DNA from: Pseudorhodoferax sp. Leaf265
GTDB taxonomy: Bacteria; Pseudomonadota; Gammaproteobacteria; Burkholderiales; Burkholderiaceae_C
DNA: 64,000 bases
Assembly (NCBI RefSeq): GCF_001422365.1
Contig: NZ_LMMT01000001.1
Span: 846,820-910,819, forward strand
Direction: 5' to 3'
The notes beneath the pieces are model-generated. The model made no database searches and had not been told where the DNA came from. It saw only the letters and a list, made by a program, of their open reading frames with translations. Below are positions 49,950 through 58,199 of this stretch, piece after piece. How positions within the stretch are numbered: the stretch's first letter is position 1; every line of letters begins with the position of its first letter. The position numbers and the translations under genes are program-made.

Positions 49950-50894
49950 CTACCTAGCCGCTGCGAGGAACTCGGCCAAGGCTTCCATCTTGTGCCACCA
50001 AAAGACATACACGTTCTGCACTTGAGCAGCCGCCACGTTCTCCGCCTTGAACACGCCGCGGATGGCTGCAGCGGCGACAACGCTCGAATGCCCAAACTCG
50101 CGGTGCCAGTCGCCTGCGTCCACAACGACCTCTTTGTTCAACCTTTTGAAGCCGTTGACGGCGCTGTTCGATGCCTTGCACTCTAGAGCCAAGAGGCGTC
50201 CATCGAACAGGCGCACCACATAGTCAGCGTTGTGACCGCCAAGCGCGGTCTGCCGCATGTACGTGCCGGTCTCTGGGAAGTGCGAGATGCGCTTGATACC
50301 GGTTAGTAACTTCGGCACCTGGGTGTAGCCCGCTGCGTTCAGAATCTCAGCAACCTTGCCCTCAAGAGCTTTACTCTCCTCGCCCCGTCGTCCGGCCTGC
50401 ACAGCGCTCACCGCGGTGATAAGGGCCGTCGCCAACTGTGCGGAGTCGAGCTCCTCCGGGGTCGGCGTCCGGTCAGCTGCTATCCAAGGGAATCGCTTGG
50501 GATCGAGGCTGGAGGCCAACAGCTGCCCAAGCTTGTCGGCCAGCTCCTGACTTCGCTTCAACGCGGTCATGCTGAGCGAGGCGTCCAGCAACGTATCCAG
50601 GTCGTCTTCGCTGATAGGCACGGCAGCCAGACTGCGCAGTGCAGAGAACTGCGCCTTGTTTCCGACCATCGAGGAGACGGCCTCCCGGTTCACAGGAGGC
50701 GTCAGCACCTCGCTGAGCTTCGAAACGACAACGTCAGCTGCGGCCTTCGCTACTGGGAACTGCGCCAAGTAGTCGCGCAGCGGTTCATCGAGCCTGCGTG
50801 AGCGGAATTCACCTCGAGCGGCAGCTGCGTCTTCTTTGATTTGCTCGGCGGCCCATACTGTCGGCATAACTGCTTCGTTGTCGTTTGCAGGCAT
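49950..50894 (-). CDS. XamI-like type II restriction endonuclease
   Basis: 314 residues. The C-terminal region has the PD-(D/E)xK-type core GHNADYVVRLFDGRLLALEC then KASNSAVNGFKRLNKE, and IRGVFKAENVAAAQ / VYVFWWHKMEALAEFL, which I recognise as the XamI family. XamI cuts GTCGAC (established for that enzyme); the specificity here is inferred only. Directly downstream (12-bp gap) of its methylase, so protection is made first. Confidence 0.7.
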   Translation of the reverse strand: MPANDNEAVMPTVWAAEQIKEDAAAARGEFRSRRLDEPLRDYLAQFPVAKAAADVVVSKLSEVLTPPVNREAVSSMVGNKAQFSALRSLAAVPISEDDLDTLLDASLSMTALKRSQELADKLGQLLASSLDPKRFPWIAADRTPTPEELDSAQLATALITAVSAVQAGRRGEESKALEGKVAEILNAAGYTQVPKLLTGIKRISHFPETGTYMRQTALGGHNADYVVRLFDGRLLALECKASNSAVNGFKRLNKEVVVDAGDWHREFGHSSVVAAAAIRGVFKAENVAAAQVQNVYVFWWHKMEALAEFLAAAR

Positions 50895-50906
50895 ATCTTC
50901 TTGTTG

Positions 50907-52550
50907 TCAGAGGGCAAGCTCGCCGGGCACAAGAATGCGCATCGCCTCCCCCGGTTCGAATTTAGTAAGGCCACCCGCATACACCCGCCCATCGCTCTGC
51001 TGAACGTTCTCATTGAGCCATGCCACCACACGGCTCAGCTGCGACTCGTTAAAGTCGCGAAGCGGGTAGAGGCCATGCGCGACGTTGATAAGCTGCGCGC
51101 CGGCCTGGTTGAGGGCGAAAGCTGGCGGCCTCCGCCCCATGTAAGTCATCACGATTGGTGCAGCGGCCTTGGCGCTCAGTGACCACCACGGGTTGCGGTG
51201 CTTGGCAATGTAAGTCTCGTGCGCGCCCAAGCTTCGAGCCCAAGCAAGGAATCTCTCGACAGCGGTGCGCTCAGCTCTGCCAAGCTCTTGCAGGTTGCGC
51301 GGCAAGCACACCAGTCGTCGCAGCTCCTTGGCGTTTTCGATCACGCCGGCCTTTGCTTGGGTGATGTCTGTCGAATCGGTGATCGCTGGCACAAGAAAGC
51401 GACTCGGCAGGTCTGGTGCACCGGGACTCGCCACCCACACCCGGTTCAGTCCAGTGACCGTGCCACGCGACACCTTGAACATCTCGCCTAGCTCGATGTA
51501 GCCCTCGGGCTTTTCGGCGCGACCGCCCTTAACCAAGAATGACCACCTGGGCTCGGCCTTTGCTGCTTCCACCGTTACGGGCTTGCCCGCTGTGAGCTTG
51601 CGCAGCTGAGCTTCGCTGCCCACCTCGGCGAAGCGGAGCGCGGTGCGATCTGAGGCGTGGGAGAAGCCCGTGATTGCGGCGGAGACCATGGCGTCGCCAA
51701 ACACCTGAACCTCGGGGTCGACGACGAAGATGTCCTTGCCACCAAGTCCATTCGTGAGCAGCTGACGCAGCGCTTGGCCGTACTTGACGTCGAGCCACTC
51801 GGCTGCGGTCACGAAGCACCCCAGGTCTCCGGGGCGGCCGAGTTCCAACGTCTTCAAGAAGAAGTGCAGATGCAGGCCGGCCAACTGGCTACCTTCATAG
51901 CCGAAATGCCTCAGCGTCTTCGTGTACCAAGCCTTCCAGTCAGCGCCGATGTCGTGGTGCCGGACGTAAGGCGGGTTTCCGAGGAACAGCGTCGTACCCT
52001 TGATCGGCGCGAGTTCGAGGTCACGGAAGTCGGCGACCCGCACCTCAGCGCGGAGCGAGAAACCGGCAGCAGCCAGGTTTGCTCGGAGGATAAGGGCCAC
52101 CACGGGGTCCATTTCCGCCGCGATGGCCTCAGCCTTCGGGAAGGCACGGAGAGCTGCGAGCGTGAAGCGCCCGGAGCCAGCACCAGGGTCCACCAGTCGA
52201 GCAACGGATCGCCGTTGCCGGCGCACCCACGCCATCATTCCCTCTACCACGAAGTCGGGCGTAAATGTCTGCCCGCGACCTCGGCGAGCCTCAGGGCTGT
52301 TGATGACGCAGTAGGCGTCTCCAAGGGGGTCCAGGCCGGCCTGGATGGCTTGCGTCACAGCGGCAAGCAAAGCCTTGTCATTGGTCGGATTCACCCCTTT
52401 CAAGACCGCCTGCTCGAGCTTGGAAACCGAGTTCGGAGGCACGTACGCCGCAACGGCGCTCAGAACCGCCGACATCGAGTCAAGGCGGCGCGCGAGGGGC
52501 GGGTGGAGTGCGGTCACAGAGGGTCGTTTTCGTCGGGGCTGGAGTACCAC
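50907..52550 (-). CDS. N6-adenine DNA methyltransferase (XamI-type)
   Basis: 547 residues. SAM-binding motif LVDPGAGSGRFTLAAL and the catalytic NPPY (FLGNPPYVRHHDIG) mark a gamma-class adenine methylase; FTPDFVVEGMMAWV precedes motif I as in type II MTases. The C-terminal part, including WWSLSAKAAAPIVMTYMGR, is likely target recognition. Starts are ambiguous: GTG 52550, GTG 52517 (VTALHPPLARRL) or ATG 52475. If the target is GTCGAC, sites at 49489, 51717 and 53408 in this island would need the methylation. Confidence 0.78.
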   Translation of the reverse strand: MVLQPRRKRPSVTALHPPLARRLDSMSAVLSAVAAYVPPNSVSKLEQAVLKGVNPTNDKALLAAVTQAIQAGLDPLGDAYCVINSPEARRGRGQTFTPDFVVEGMMAWVRRQRRSVARLVDPGAGSGRFTLAALRAFPKAEAIAAEMDPVVALILRANLAAAGFSLRAEVRVADFRDLELAPIKGTTLFLGNPPYVRHHDIGADWKAWYTKTLRHFGYEGSQLAGLHLHFFLKTLELGRPGDLGCFVTAAEWLDVKYGQALRQLLTNGLGGKDIFVVDPEVQVFGDAMVSAAITGFSHASDRTALRFAEVGSEAQLRKLTAGKPVTVEAAKAEPRWSFLVKGGRAEKPEGYIELGEMFKVSRGTVTGLNRVWVASPGAPDLPSRFLVPAITDSTDITQAKAGVIENAKELRRLVCLPRNLQELGRAERTAVERFLAWARSLGAHETYIAKHRNPWWSLSAKAAAPIVMTYMGRRPPAFALNQAGAQLINVAHGLYPLRDFNESQLSRVVAWLNENVQQSDGRVYAGGLTKFEPGEAMRILVPGELAL

Positions 52551-52825
52551 TGTAGTTTATTCCAGCCTTTGCGGAAACGGCCTAGTAGGAGCGGCAGTTT
52601 AGTTCTGCTGTCATGCGCTCCTCAGAGCACTGCGGAGGGTACGGGCGCAGTTGCTCACGACATCTCAAGAGCTACGCCGTGCCCAATGAACCGCCACCTC
52701 GCAATACCGGTACTTCGAGCGCTTCCGTCGCGTCCGCGCCGCGCCGCGCTCCGTGAGGTCAGTCGGACCAACACCAGCAGCACGCCCCGCACCAATCCCC
52801 TTTACGCAGAGCGGCGCCCGTCGAT

Positions 52826-53848
52826 CTACAGCTTCGCAACCAACCTCGCCATTGCATTGCGGGCGTTCTCGAGATACTCGAGTTTGATGTCAATGCGCTG
52901 CCCGTTGACGCTCTGGCGACCAGTGCCGAGCCGAGAGAACGGCAGGCCTTTGGCGAAGGCGACGACGCCAGTAGTCTGGAAGTCGCGAACTTCAACAAAT
53001 CCGTCTTGGGGCATGGCGAAGTTGAAGATGTGCGGATGGCTAAGCAGCAGCTGCGTCACGTCGTGGTCGATGGCGCCCAACACTGCGCTGTAGGCGGAAG
53101 CAGCGCCCATGTACTGCGTCAGCCTATTCTTCGCAATGAGGTGCACCTTTGGCAGCGTCCGACCCGCGTTGGTTAGCTTCGTGCCGAAGGCGTAGGCGGC
53201 GTAAATAGCGCTTGGAAGCTGTAGGCCATAAACGAGTGAGAAGGCGTTCTGGAGCGCGCGACGCGATGAGTCGTCGGCCATGACAGGCAGAACCAGCAGC
53301 GAAGACGCTGCCAGGGCGATCTGCGTGTACATCGAGAAGCTGGGGTTGCAGTCGATGAAGACAGTGTCGTAGTTGTTCTGGACTACCCCAAGGAAATCGT
53401 TCAGCCAGTCGACAACCTTTATCCACGCGTCGGTGCCAGGAATCTGGTTATTGGCGAGCGTGTTTACGGCGTTGGATTGAAGCTCGAGCAGGGGATCACC
53501 GCACATCAAGTGGATGTTGGGCGGCATGCTGTGGTTCACCGTGATCGGATGGGTCAGGTAGTCCGACGGATTGATCTGCGGCATGGAGTACGGCGAGGGC
53601 AGTCGTGCTTGGAAATAGCCGCCCACGGTGCGACGCGGGGCGATTTGTTGCTGCTGCAGCAAGCGGGTGCTGCCGTTGTTGTTCAAGCCTCCCAACATGA
53701 GCTCAGACAGATTGGCCTGCGGGCACATATCTACCACCAAGATGCGCTTGGTGGGGTGCAGCTCGGCATAGCCGGAGATGGCTTGAAAGGCGAGGCTCGT
53801 TTTGCCCGTACCGCCCTTGTTGTTCCAGAAAGCGTAGCGAATGTCCAT
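52826..53848 (-). CDS. ParA-family ATPase (orphan)
   Basis: 340 residues. A deviant Walker A motif with the extra Lys typical of ParA, NNKGGTGKTSLAFQ, Walker A' LVVDMCPQANLSEL and Walker B TVFIDCNPSFSMY. Drives segregation of plasmids or integrative elements, or positions other cargo. Start ATG 53848 has a good AGAGGGG site; ATG 53881 would lie on top of it. No ParB or parS repeat array is adjacent. Confidence 0.85.
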   Translation of the reverse strand: MDIRYAFWNNKGGTGKTSLAFQAISGYAELHPTKRILVVDMCPQANLSELMLGGLNNNGSTRLLQQQQIAPRRTVGGYFQARLPSPYSMPQINPSDYLTHPITVNHSMPPNIHLMCGDPLLELQSNAVNTLANNQIPGTDAWIKVVDWLNDFLGVVQNNYDTVFIDCNPSFSMYTQIALAASSLLVLPVMADDSSRRALQNAFSLVYGLQLPSAIYAAYAFGTKLTNAGRTLPKVHLIAKNRLTQYMGAASAYSAVLGAIDHDVTQLLLSHPHIFNFAMPQDGFVEVRDFQTTGVVAFAKGLPFSRLGTGRQSVNGQRIDIKLEYLENARNAMARLVAKL

Positions 53849-53896
53849 GGTGAACCCCTCTTCTTTGGTTACTGAAGCCATGTTACCGAAGTTAGA

Positions 53897-53913
53897 CTGG
53901 CTTTACAAGCCAG
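53897..53913. promoter_or_regulatory. Dyad upstream of parA
   Basis: CTGGCTT-TAC-AAGCCAG, 7-bp arms, 49 bp before the ParA start. A candidate operator for autoregulation or a single parS-like site. Confidence 0.4.
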
Positions 53914-54129
53914 ATTTTATGACTTTAGGCGGCTTTTGACGCCGACCAATCGTACAAGTCGCTTTGTTCAGAGCCCAGGCTGCCGCACGTAGTACGAACC
54001 TATCAAAAGGGGCCCCAACCACCGCCAAACGCTGCACCGCCACCCGCTTTGGGTTGAACCAGATCAGCTCAGCAGTTCCTGCAGCCCTGCACATTCGGCG
54101 GTGCCCTCAGGCGCCTAGTTGACCGACAC

Positions 54130-54555
54130 GGCCTCGGGGCCCTGCCTGAATCATGCGGATGTCCGGCGCTGGTTCGGGGCTCTCCACACGCGGCATTGGC
54201 AAGAACACGGCTGCCCGGGTTGCAGGCTGTAGCCGCTCCAGAACGTCCTTGAGATAGGCGTACGGATCGTGGCCGTTGATCTTGGCCGAGTGCACCAGCC
54301 CATGACCGTTGCGGCCCGCTGACCCGCGCGTAGGCTGCCGGCGAACAACCAGTTCGATCTGCCAAGTGCAATTGGCCTGATCTGGTTTTCGACCCAGTTG
54401 TTGGAGATGGGCACGTCGCCATCGTCGATCTAGCGCGTCAGCGCCTTCCACCGCTTCAAGCTGTAGTCGATGGCCTTGGCGGTGGCCGAACCGTCCGGCA
54501 CGAGTTGGCGCTGTGCCAGCAGCCACTTGTGCAGCGCTGAGGCCAACGGGAGCGT
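54130..54555 (-). mobile_element. IS66-family transposase remnant
   Basis: C-terminal third of an IS66 TnpC in pieces: ATAKAIDYSLKRWKALTR then TAG (54430-54432), IDDGDVPISNNWVEN, GRSNWLFAGSLRAGQRAA, then a one-base frameshift at about 54,299 into SAKINGHDPYAYLKDVLERL. Neither TnpA/TnpB nor IS ends were found. Confidence 0.8.
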
Positions 54556-54657
54556 CAGCCGACAAGTAGCTGCTGCGTGGCATCGCCGGGCCTATCGCGG
54601 CACGGGTACCGGGAGCGGCGTCAATGTGGGGCCGCCAGACGCCCACGATGCACCAAA

Positions 54658-54740
54658 TTGATTGCGGCCTCTGGCTTGACTTCGGCCTGAGCAAGGCGGC
54701 TACAGCAATTTGGCGGGTGGCTCAAATCGGCGTCGGCACC
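54658..54740 (+). repeat. 83-bp direct repeat, copy A
   Basis: Starts TTGATTGCGGCCTCTGGCTT and includes CTCAAATCGGCG. About 85% identical to copy B (58032-58114), same orientation. Confidence 0.8.
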
Positions 54741-54753
54741 CAGCACCAGAACC

Positions 54754-56034
54754 CTAAAAGGCGGTGGAAGCGCCCGAGCTTCCCGGACGTCCGGGCTGGC
54801 CATTGATACCCGCGTGGCCAGCCTCTCCGTTGCGCCCCGCTGCGGAGCAGCGGCCTCCTGACTGCCCTTCGGGACCTCCGGCACCTGCAGCTCCGCCGCG
54901 CCCCCCCGCACCTGGCGCCCCACCTGAGCCGCCCTTCCCGATTACTACAACGTCAGCGCGCGCCCCTCTGCTCATCGACGCCACATCGACCTTGGCTGCA
55001 TTTCCGCCTGAGCCGCCATTACCTCCGACGCCGCCATTTCCTCCGTTTCCACCTTTGCTGCCGTAGCCTGGCCCAGCGGAGCAGTCAAGAAAGCCGCTTC
55101 TTGAGGGTTCCCCCTGACCGCCACTACCTCCTGGCCCTCCGTCGCCTCCGCTCCCGCCTGCGCCTCCGGATTGCCCGCTGTTATCGATCATGAGCTTCGC
55201 GTTGATTGCGCCATTCACCACAATGCTTACCGGATTCGCGTCAGCCCCGTTTGTCCCGTCCCTGCCATTTACACCAGGAAACCCGCTGCCCCCGGCCTGC
55301 ATGTATCCACCGTTGAGCCCAGGGGGACCAGGGTTTCCCGATTCACCCGCAACAGCAGAGCCATCAAAGGACACTATGAGCAAATCCTCATCGATGGATT
55401 CGGCACGGAGAGTCAGTTTGTAGCCATTAGTCACAATCTTCGATGCTCGCTGGACGCTCCAATCAACTGGGGCATCGTCTCTAAGCCTCAAAACCTGAAC
55501 TTTCGGAGCCACGCTAACGACTGGCGCGCTGACCGATGGCATCGGAGAAGGCGCGACCGTGCCGACCGGCGTCGCGGGCCCCGCTGTTACCTCAAAGGTT
55601 GCACGATCCTCGTGCACTTTCCCTCTGTTTTTCTTGTCCTTCAACTTGACGATCAGTTCGTACTTCCCAGGTGCCAGCTTGCCCAAGACAACTATCGCGT
55701 TGTCCGGCCCGAGCCCTCTTTTCAGCTCCGTGACACCTCGAATGTCCTTCAGCCACCAGGTGTAGTGGAGGTCCTCCTCATCACCGTCATCTGAGTAAGG
55801 AACCCTGGCGTCGGCGTACTCTCCGGCCGCGAAGACATAGCTCCCTAAGCGGATGGCCGCGACCGGCGGCTGATTGGCAAACAACTTGTAGGCTGTCTCA
55901 GACATCGCGAACACAGCGGCGATGACGGAAGCCAGCAGGAGCAACACGGAACTGAAGTGCTCTTGGAGCCATGACTTCGGCGGTCCTGCGCTCTTGTCAG
56001 AGGTCACATGCACATTGAAGTTTCTATCCGCCAT
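54754..56034 (-). CDS. Glycine-rich collagen-like membrane protein with PKD-like domain
   Basis: 426 residues. One N-terminal TM (SVLLLLASVIAAVFAMSETA, residues ~28-50) in a signal-anchor position, an Ig/PKD-like domain (AAIRLGSYVFAAGEYADARV to DRATFEVTAG, ~58-150), a linker, then ~190 residues of G-x-x and GG-x-GG-x repeats (e.g. GNPGPPGLNGGYMQ, GGSGGDGGPGGSGGQG) interrupted by DNSGQ and a two-Cys segment. Probably periplasmic. AAGGAG before ATG 56034 fixes the start. Not a recognised family; lies between two copies of an 83-bp repeat. Confidence 0.65.
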   Translation of the reverse strand: MADRNFNVHVTSDKSAGPPKSWLQEHFSSVLLLLASVIAAVFAMSETAYKLFANQPPVAAIRLGSYVFAAGEYADARVPYSDDGDEEDLHYTWWLKDIRGVTELKRGLGPDNAIVVLGKLAPGKYELIVKLKDKKNRGKVHEDRATFEVTAGPATPVGTVAPSPMPSVSAPVVSVAPKVQVLRLRDDAPVDWSVQRASKIVTNGYKLTLRAESIDEDLLIVSFDGSAVAGESGNPGPPGLNGGYMQAGGSGFPGVNGRDGTNGADANPVSIVVNGAINAKLMIDNSGQSGGAGGSGGDGGPGGSGGQGEPSRSGFLDCSAGPGYGSKGGNGGNGGVGGNGGSGGNAAKVDVASMSRGARADVVVIGKGGSGGAPGAGGRGGAAGAGGPEGQSGGRCSAAGRNGEAGHAGINGQPGRPGSSGASTAF

Positions 56035-56265
56035 CAGAAAACTCCTTGTCGTGGGCCGCCAACCGCCGCTCGACGCTACATCCTGAAGAGGCACCACCGC
56101 AACTTCACGGATCGCTATTTCATCAAATTGGATGACGGTGGTCGCAGTGTCGATCTACGAGTCGGAGACACGAACCAGTGCCTCTGCAAGCGCAAAGTTA
56201 ACAGGGAGATTTTCGAAAGGTGGTGCGCGACGTCGCAAGCATGGGGAAGCCGGGCTATACCGCGT

Positions 56266-56281
56266 GCAAGCATGTGCTTGC
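56266..56281. promoter_or_regulatory. 16-bp perfect palindrome before a small ORF
   Basis: GCAAGCATGTGCTTGC, ending 15 bp before ATG 56297; position fits an operator overlapping the ribosome-site region. Confidence 0.4.
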
Positions 56282-56296
56282 GACCGAGGAACAACG

Positions 56297-56485
56297 ATGA
56301 CTAAGAGCTTGCTACCGCCGTTTCCCCCGCACGCCGCGCGAATACTGAGCGACGACCTCGAGAAACTAGTGGCCGCTAGGCCTGCACGATCTAGCTCGAC
56401 TACGCAGGGTTGGGTTCGCAGGCTTGCGCTTGCGCAATGCGGCCGGCTGGTACGACGTGAAGACAACACAGGAACGCCGGCATAA
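56297..56485 (+). CDS. Possible 62-residue protein
   Basis: Starts MTKSLLPPFPPHAARILSDD, ends REDNTGTPA. A GAGGA site is 7 bp upstream and a 16-bp palindrome precedes it. Basic and unrecognised; phage regulators of this size are common, but there is no direct homology evidence. Confidence 0.35.
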   Translation: MTKSLLPPFPPHAARILSDDLEKLVAARPARSSSTTQGWVRRLALAQCGRLVRREDNTGTPA

Positions 56486-57180
56486 GTAGGCATCTCTCCA
56501 CGAAGCCCGCCACGGCGGGCTTCCTCAAATCTTGCGGCGAGGTCGAGCGGTGGTTCCAGTATGGGATGGAAAACTTCGTCAAGCCCCACACCGAAGCCCA
56601 GGCCAGCGAGCCTGGGCGCGGGCAGCTTGCTGCCCGCCCTGGTTGGCGCTGGCAACAGGTCGCTTCGCAGGCAGTCCCCCCTCCGCAGTTGCTCAACCAA
56701 AGGAACCAAGGCTCGCGGATAAGTCTTTGATTTCTTCCCGGGAAGATTTGTTTTCACGATGGAGCATATCAATGCTTCCATCTCCATCTCTATGCTTGCC
56801 GAACTGCTACCAAAGCCCCTCCGCAAGCCCCATCCGCGTCCGGTCTGGCTTGCAGATCAGGTCGCAATTAACGAGCTGTTTTGTCGCGCCGGCCATGGGG
56901 ATGTCTCCGGGACTGTGAGACCTCGAGCCCCTTCTCAGGGCTATGCGCAGGTCCCTTCCGTAGCGGCTCTAGGAGACTCTTTGTAGCAGCCTCCGAAGCA
57001 TCTTCAGGATATCCGTAGGCACCAAATCGCCTCCGGTGCAAGCCCAGTCACCGTCCCACAAGCCCCAAAAAAACAGTTGCCCATCACCCCCGTCAACGCA
57101 TCCCTGCCGCGCTTACGATGATGGAAGTCCCTCCGACTCGTCCGACGAACGACGGGAGGCGGTTCTGGAGTCAAGGTTTT

Positions 57181-57208
57181 GCGGCGTTCTGTGCTTCCAG
57201 AACGCCGC
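57181..57208. terminator. Strong hairpin, possible terminator
   Basis: GCGGCGTTCTG / CAGAACGCCGC, 11-bp perfect stem with 6-nt loop, followed on the plus strand by CCTTCTT and on the minus strand by AAAACC. Confidence 0.5.
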
Positions 57209-57265
57209 CCTTCTTGCGCCTGGTTTTGGCAGGGCTCATTGCTGAGGTTTTGCGCTATACAAAGT

Positions 57266-57694
57266 ATGAACATACCGCACTCGCCCATGCTAACGCTCAT
57301 CGAAAGCGTTGATGTCTTCGCAGCCAAAGCATCCACTGCTGCAGGCGTGCGCGAACTCATCGAACAAGCCGCCTCCGCCGGCTACCGGGTGCGTGAGACG
57401 TTTGGCTGGCGTGCCGGCTCCCGCAACGTCGTGGGTCGCCTGAGCATTAAATCGCGGCGCGGCTTGATCCTTTTCTCCCTGGACTTCGACACCGGCTCCG
57501 GCCGCACTTCGACCACCCGCTTCCGCGTGACCAGCCGTGGCGGCCAGGCACACGTCGCCGTTCTACAGTTCGTCCGCGCCGACGCCGCCCAGTCCGGCAT
57601 CCGCACACCGCACACCGCACACCGCACACCGCACACCGCACAAGCGTACCCCGCACTTCGACGACATCCGTCTACGGCTGCGCGCCGGCGCTGA
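57266..57694 (+). CDS. Unknown protein with a frame-switching 7-bp repeat
   Basis: 142 residues in the sequenced state, beginning MNIPHSPMLTLIESVDVF. The body (ELIEQAASAGYRVRETFGWR, GRLSIKSRRGLILFSLDFD) looks like a compact alpha/beta domain; I do not recognise it. At 57601-57642 six CCGCACA units translate as TPHTAHRTPHTA; the frame then ends in a basic tail AYPALRRHPSTAARRR. With five units the frame would instead continue to 57740 and end FDDIRLRLRAGAELRIRQRT..., giving 155 residues. Preceded by a TATACA-like element but no clear ribosome site. Confidence 0.5.
   Translation: MNIPHSPMLTLIESVDVFAAKASTAAGVRELIEQAASAGYRVRETFGWRAGSRNVVGRLSIKSRRGLILFSLDFDTGSGRTSTTRFRVTSRGGQAHVAVLQFVRADAAQSGIRTPHTAHRTPHTAQAYPALRRHPSTAARRR
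57601..57642 (+). repeat. Six tandem copies of a 7-bp unit, CCGCACA
   Basis: Perfect 42-bp heptamer array inside an ORF. Because 7 is not a multiple of 3, a change in copy number shifts the reading frame. Confidence 0.95.
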
Positions 57695-58199
57695 GCTCCG
57701 CATCCGCCAGCGCACCAACTCCTTCGTCGTCACCGCATAACCGTGTCTCCACGTCAGGACCGCTGGCGCGACCTTCAGTTTCCGTCGTGCCGGCGCCCGC
57801 CTCCTCCAGGAAATTGGTCAAGAACACGCCTAATGCGGAATGGTTTGAATTTCGCACTTTTACCCGAAGATCGCCTCGCACCTGGGCAGATGTATCTCCG
57901 TACGGCCCTCACGCCATTGGTCTCGCGCGCTTCGCCTTGGGCGGATGGGGCGACCACGGCCACCAGCAGCTCGGCCGGATACTGCCGCACGACGACCATA
58001 GACCGTTCGGGCGGCGCACCGGTGCGTCAGGTTGATTGCGGCTTCTGGCTTGACTTCGCTGAACAAGGCGGGAAACAGCAATCTTGGTAGGTGACTCAAA
58101 TCGGCGGCGGCGCCAACACCATGTGTCACAGCGCACGAGCGCCAGAGCCCCCCATACACAGACCAATTGCACAAAGTCGGCATGGTCCGGTCCTCAAAC
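57695..58199. other. Intergenic stretch with repeat copy B
   Basis: Holds the alternative end of the repeat-containing ORF (to 57740) and the 83-bp repeat copy B; no gene recognised between 57741 and the PLD gene stop. Confidence 0.5.
58032..58114 (+). repeat. 83-bp direct repeat, copy B
   Basis: Starts TTGATTGCGGCTTCTGGCTT and includes CTCAAATCGGCG; same orientation as copy A 3.4 kb to the left. On the minus strand both copies can be read as EVKPEAAINL, so they may be transposase-gene debris. Confidence 0.8.

Larger units (their letters stand above)
53849..54753. other. ParA upstream region and IS66 debris
   Basis: No intact gene. Holds a 17-bp dyad near ParA, an IS66 transposase remnant and one copy of an 83-bp repeat. 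Confidence 0.6.
56035..57265. other. 1.2-kb interval with small ORFs and dyads
   Basis: Apart from a short ORF at 56297-56485 there is no convincing gene. A frame at 56759-56986 has no ribosome site. A CTTCCCGGGAAG palindrome sits near 56,732, another palindrome at 56266-56281 and a strong hairpin at 57181-57208. Confidence 0.45.

Noticed and set aside
49018..53848. Avoidance of GTCGAC in the island as proof of XamI specificity
   Set aside because: GTCGAC occurs at 49489, 51717 and 53408 and also in the chromosome part, so there is no avoidance; it neither supports nor excludes the specificity because the methylase would protect these sites.
56155..56826. Long minus-strand frame of 223 codons
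   Set aside because: Composition is dominated by Arg/Ser/Pro/Leu, typical of an antisense reading; no ribosome site, no family pattern, and it covers palindromes and a better plus-strand small ORF.
56759..56986. 75-codon plus-strand ORF
   Set aside because: No ribosome site in front of the ATG and no recognisable pattern; a nearby palindrome makes it unlikely but not impossible.
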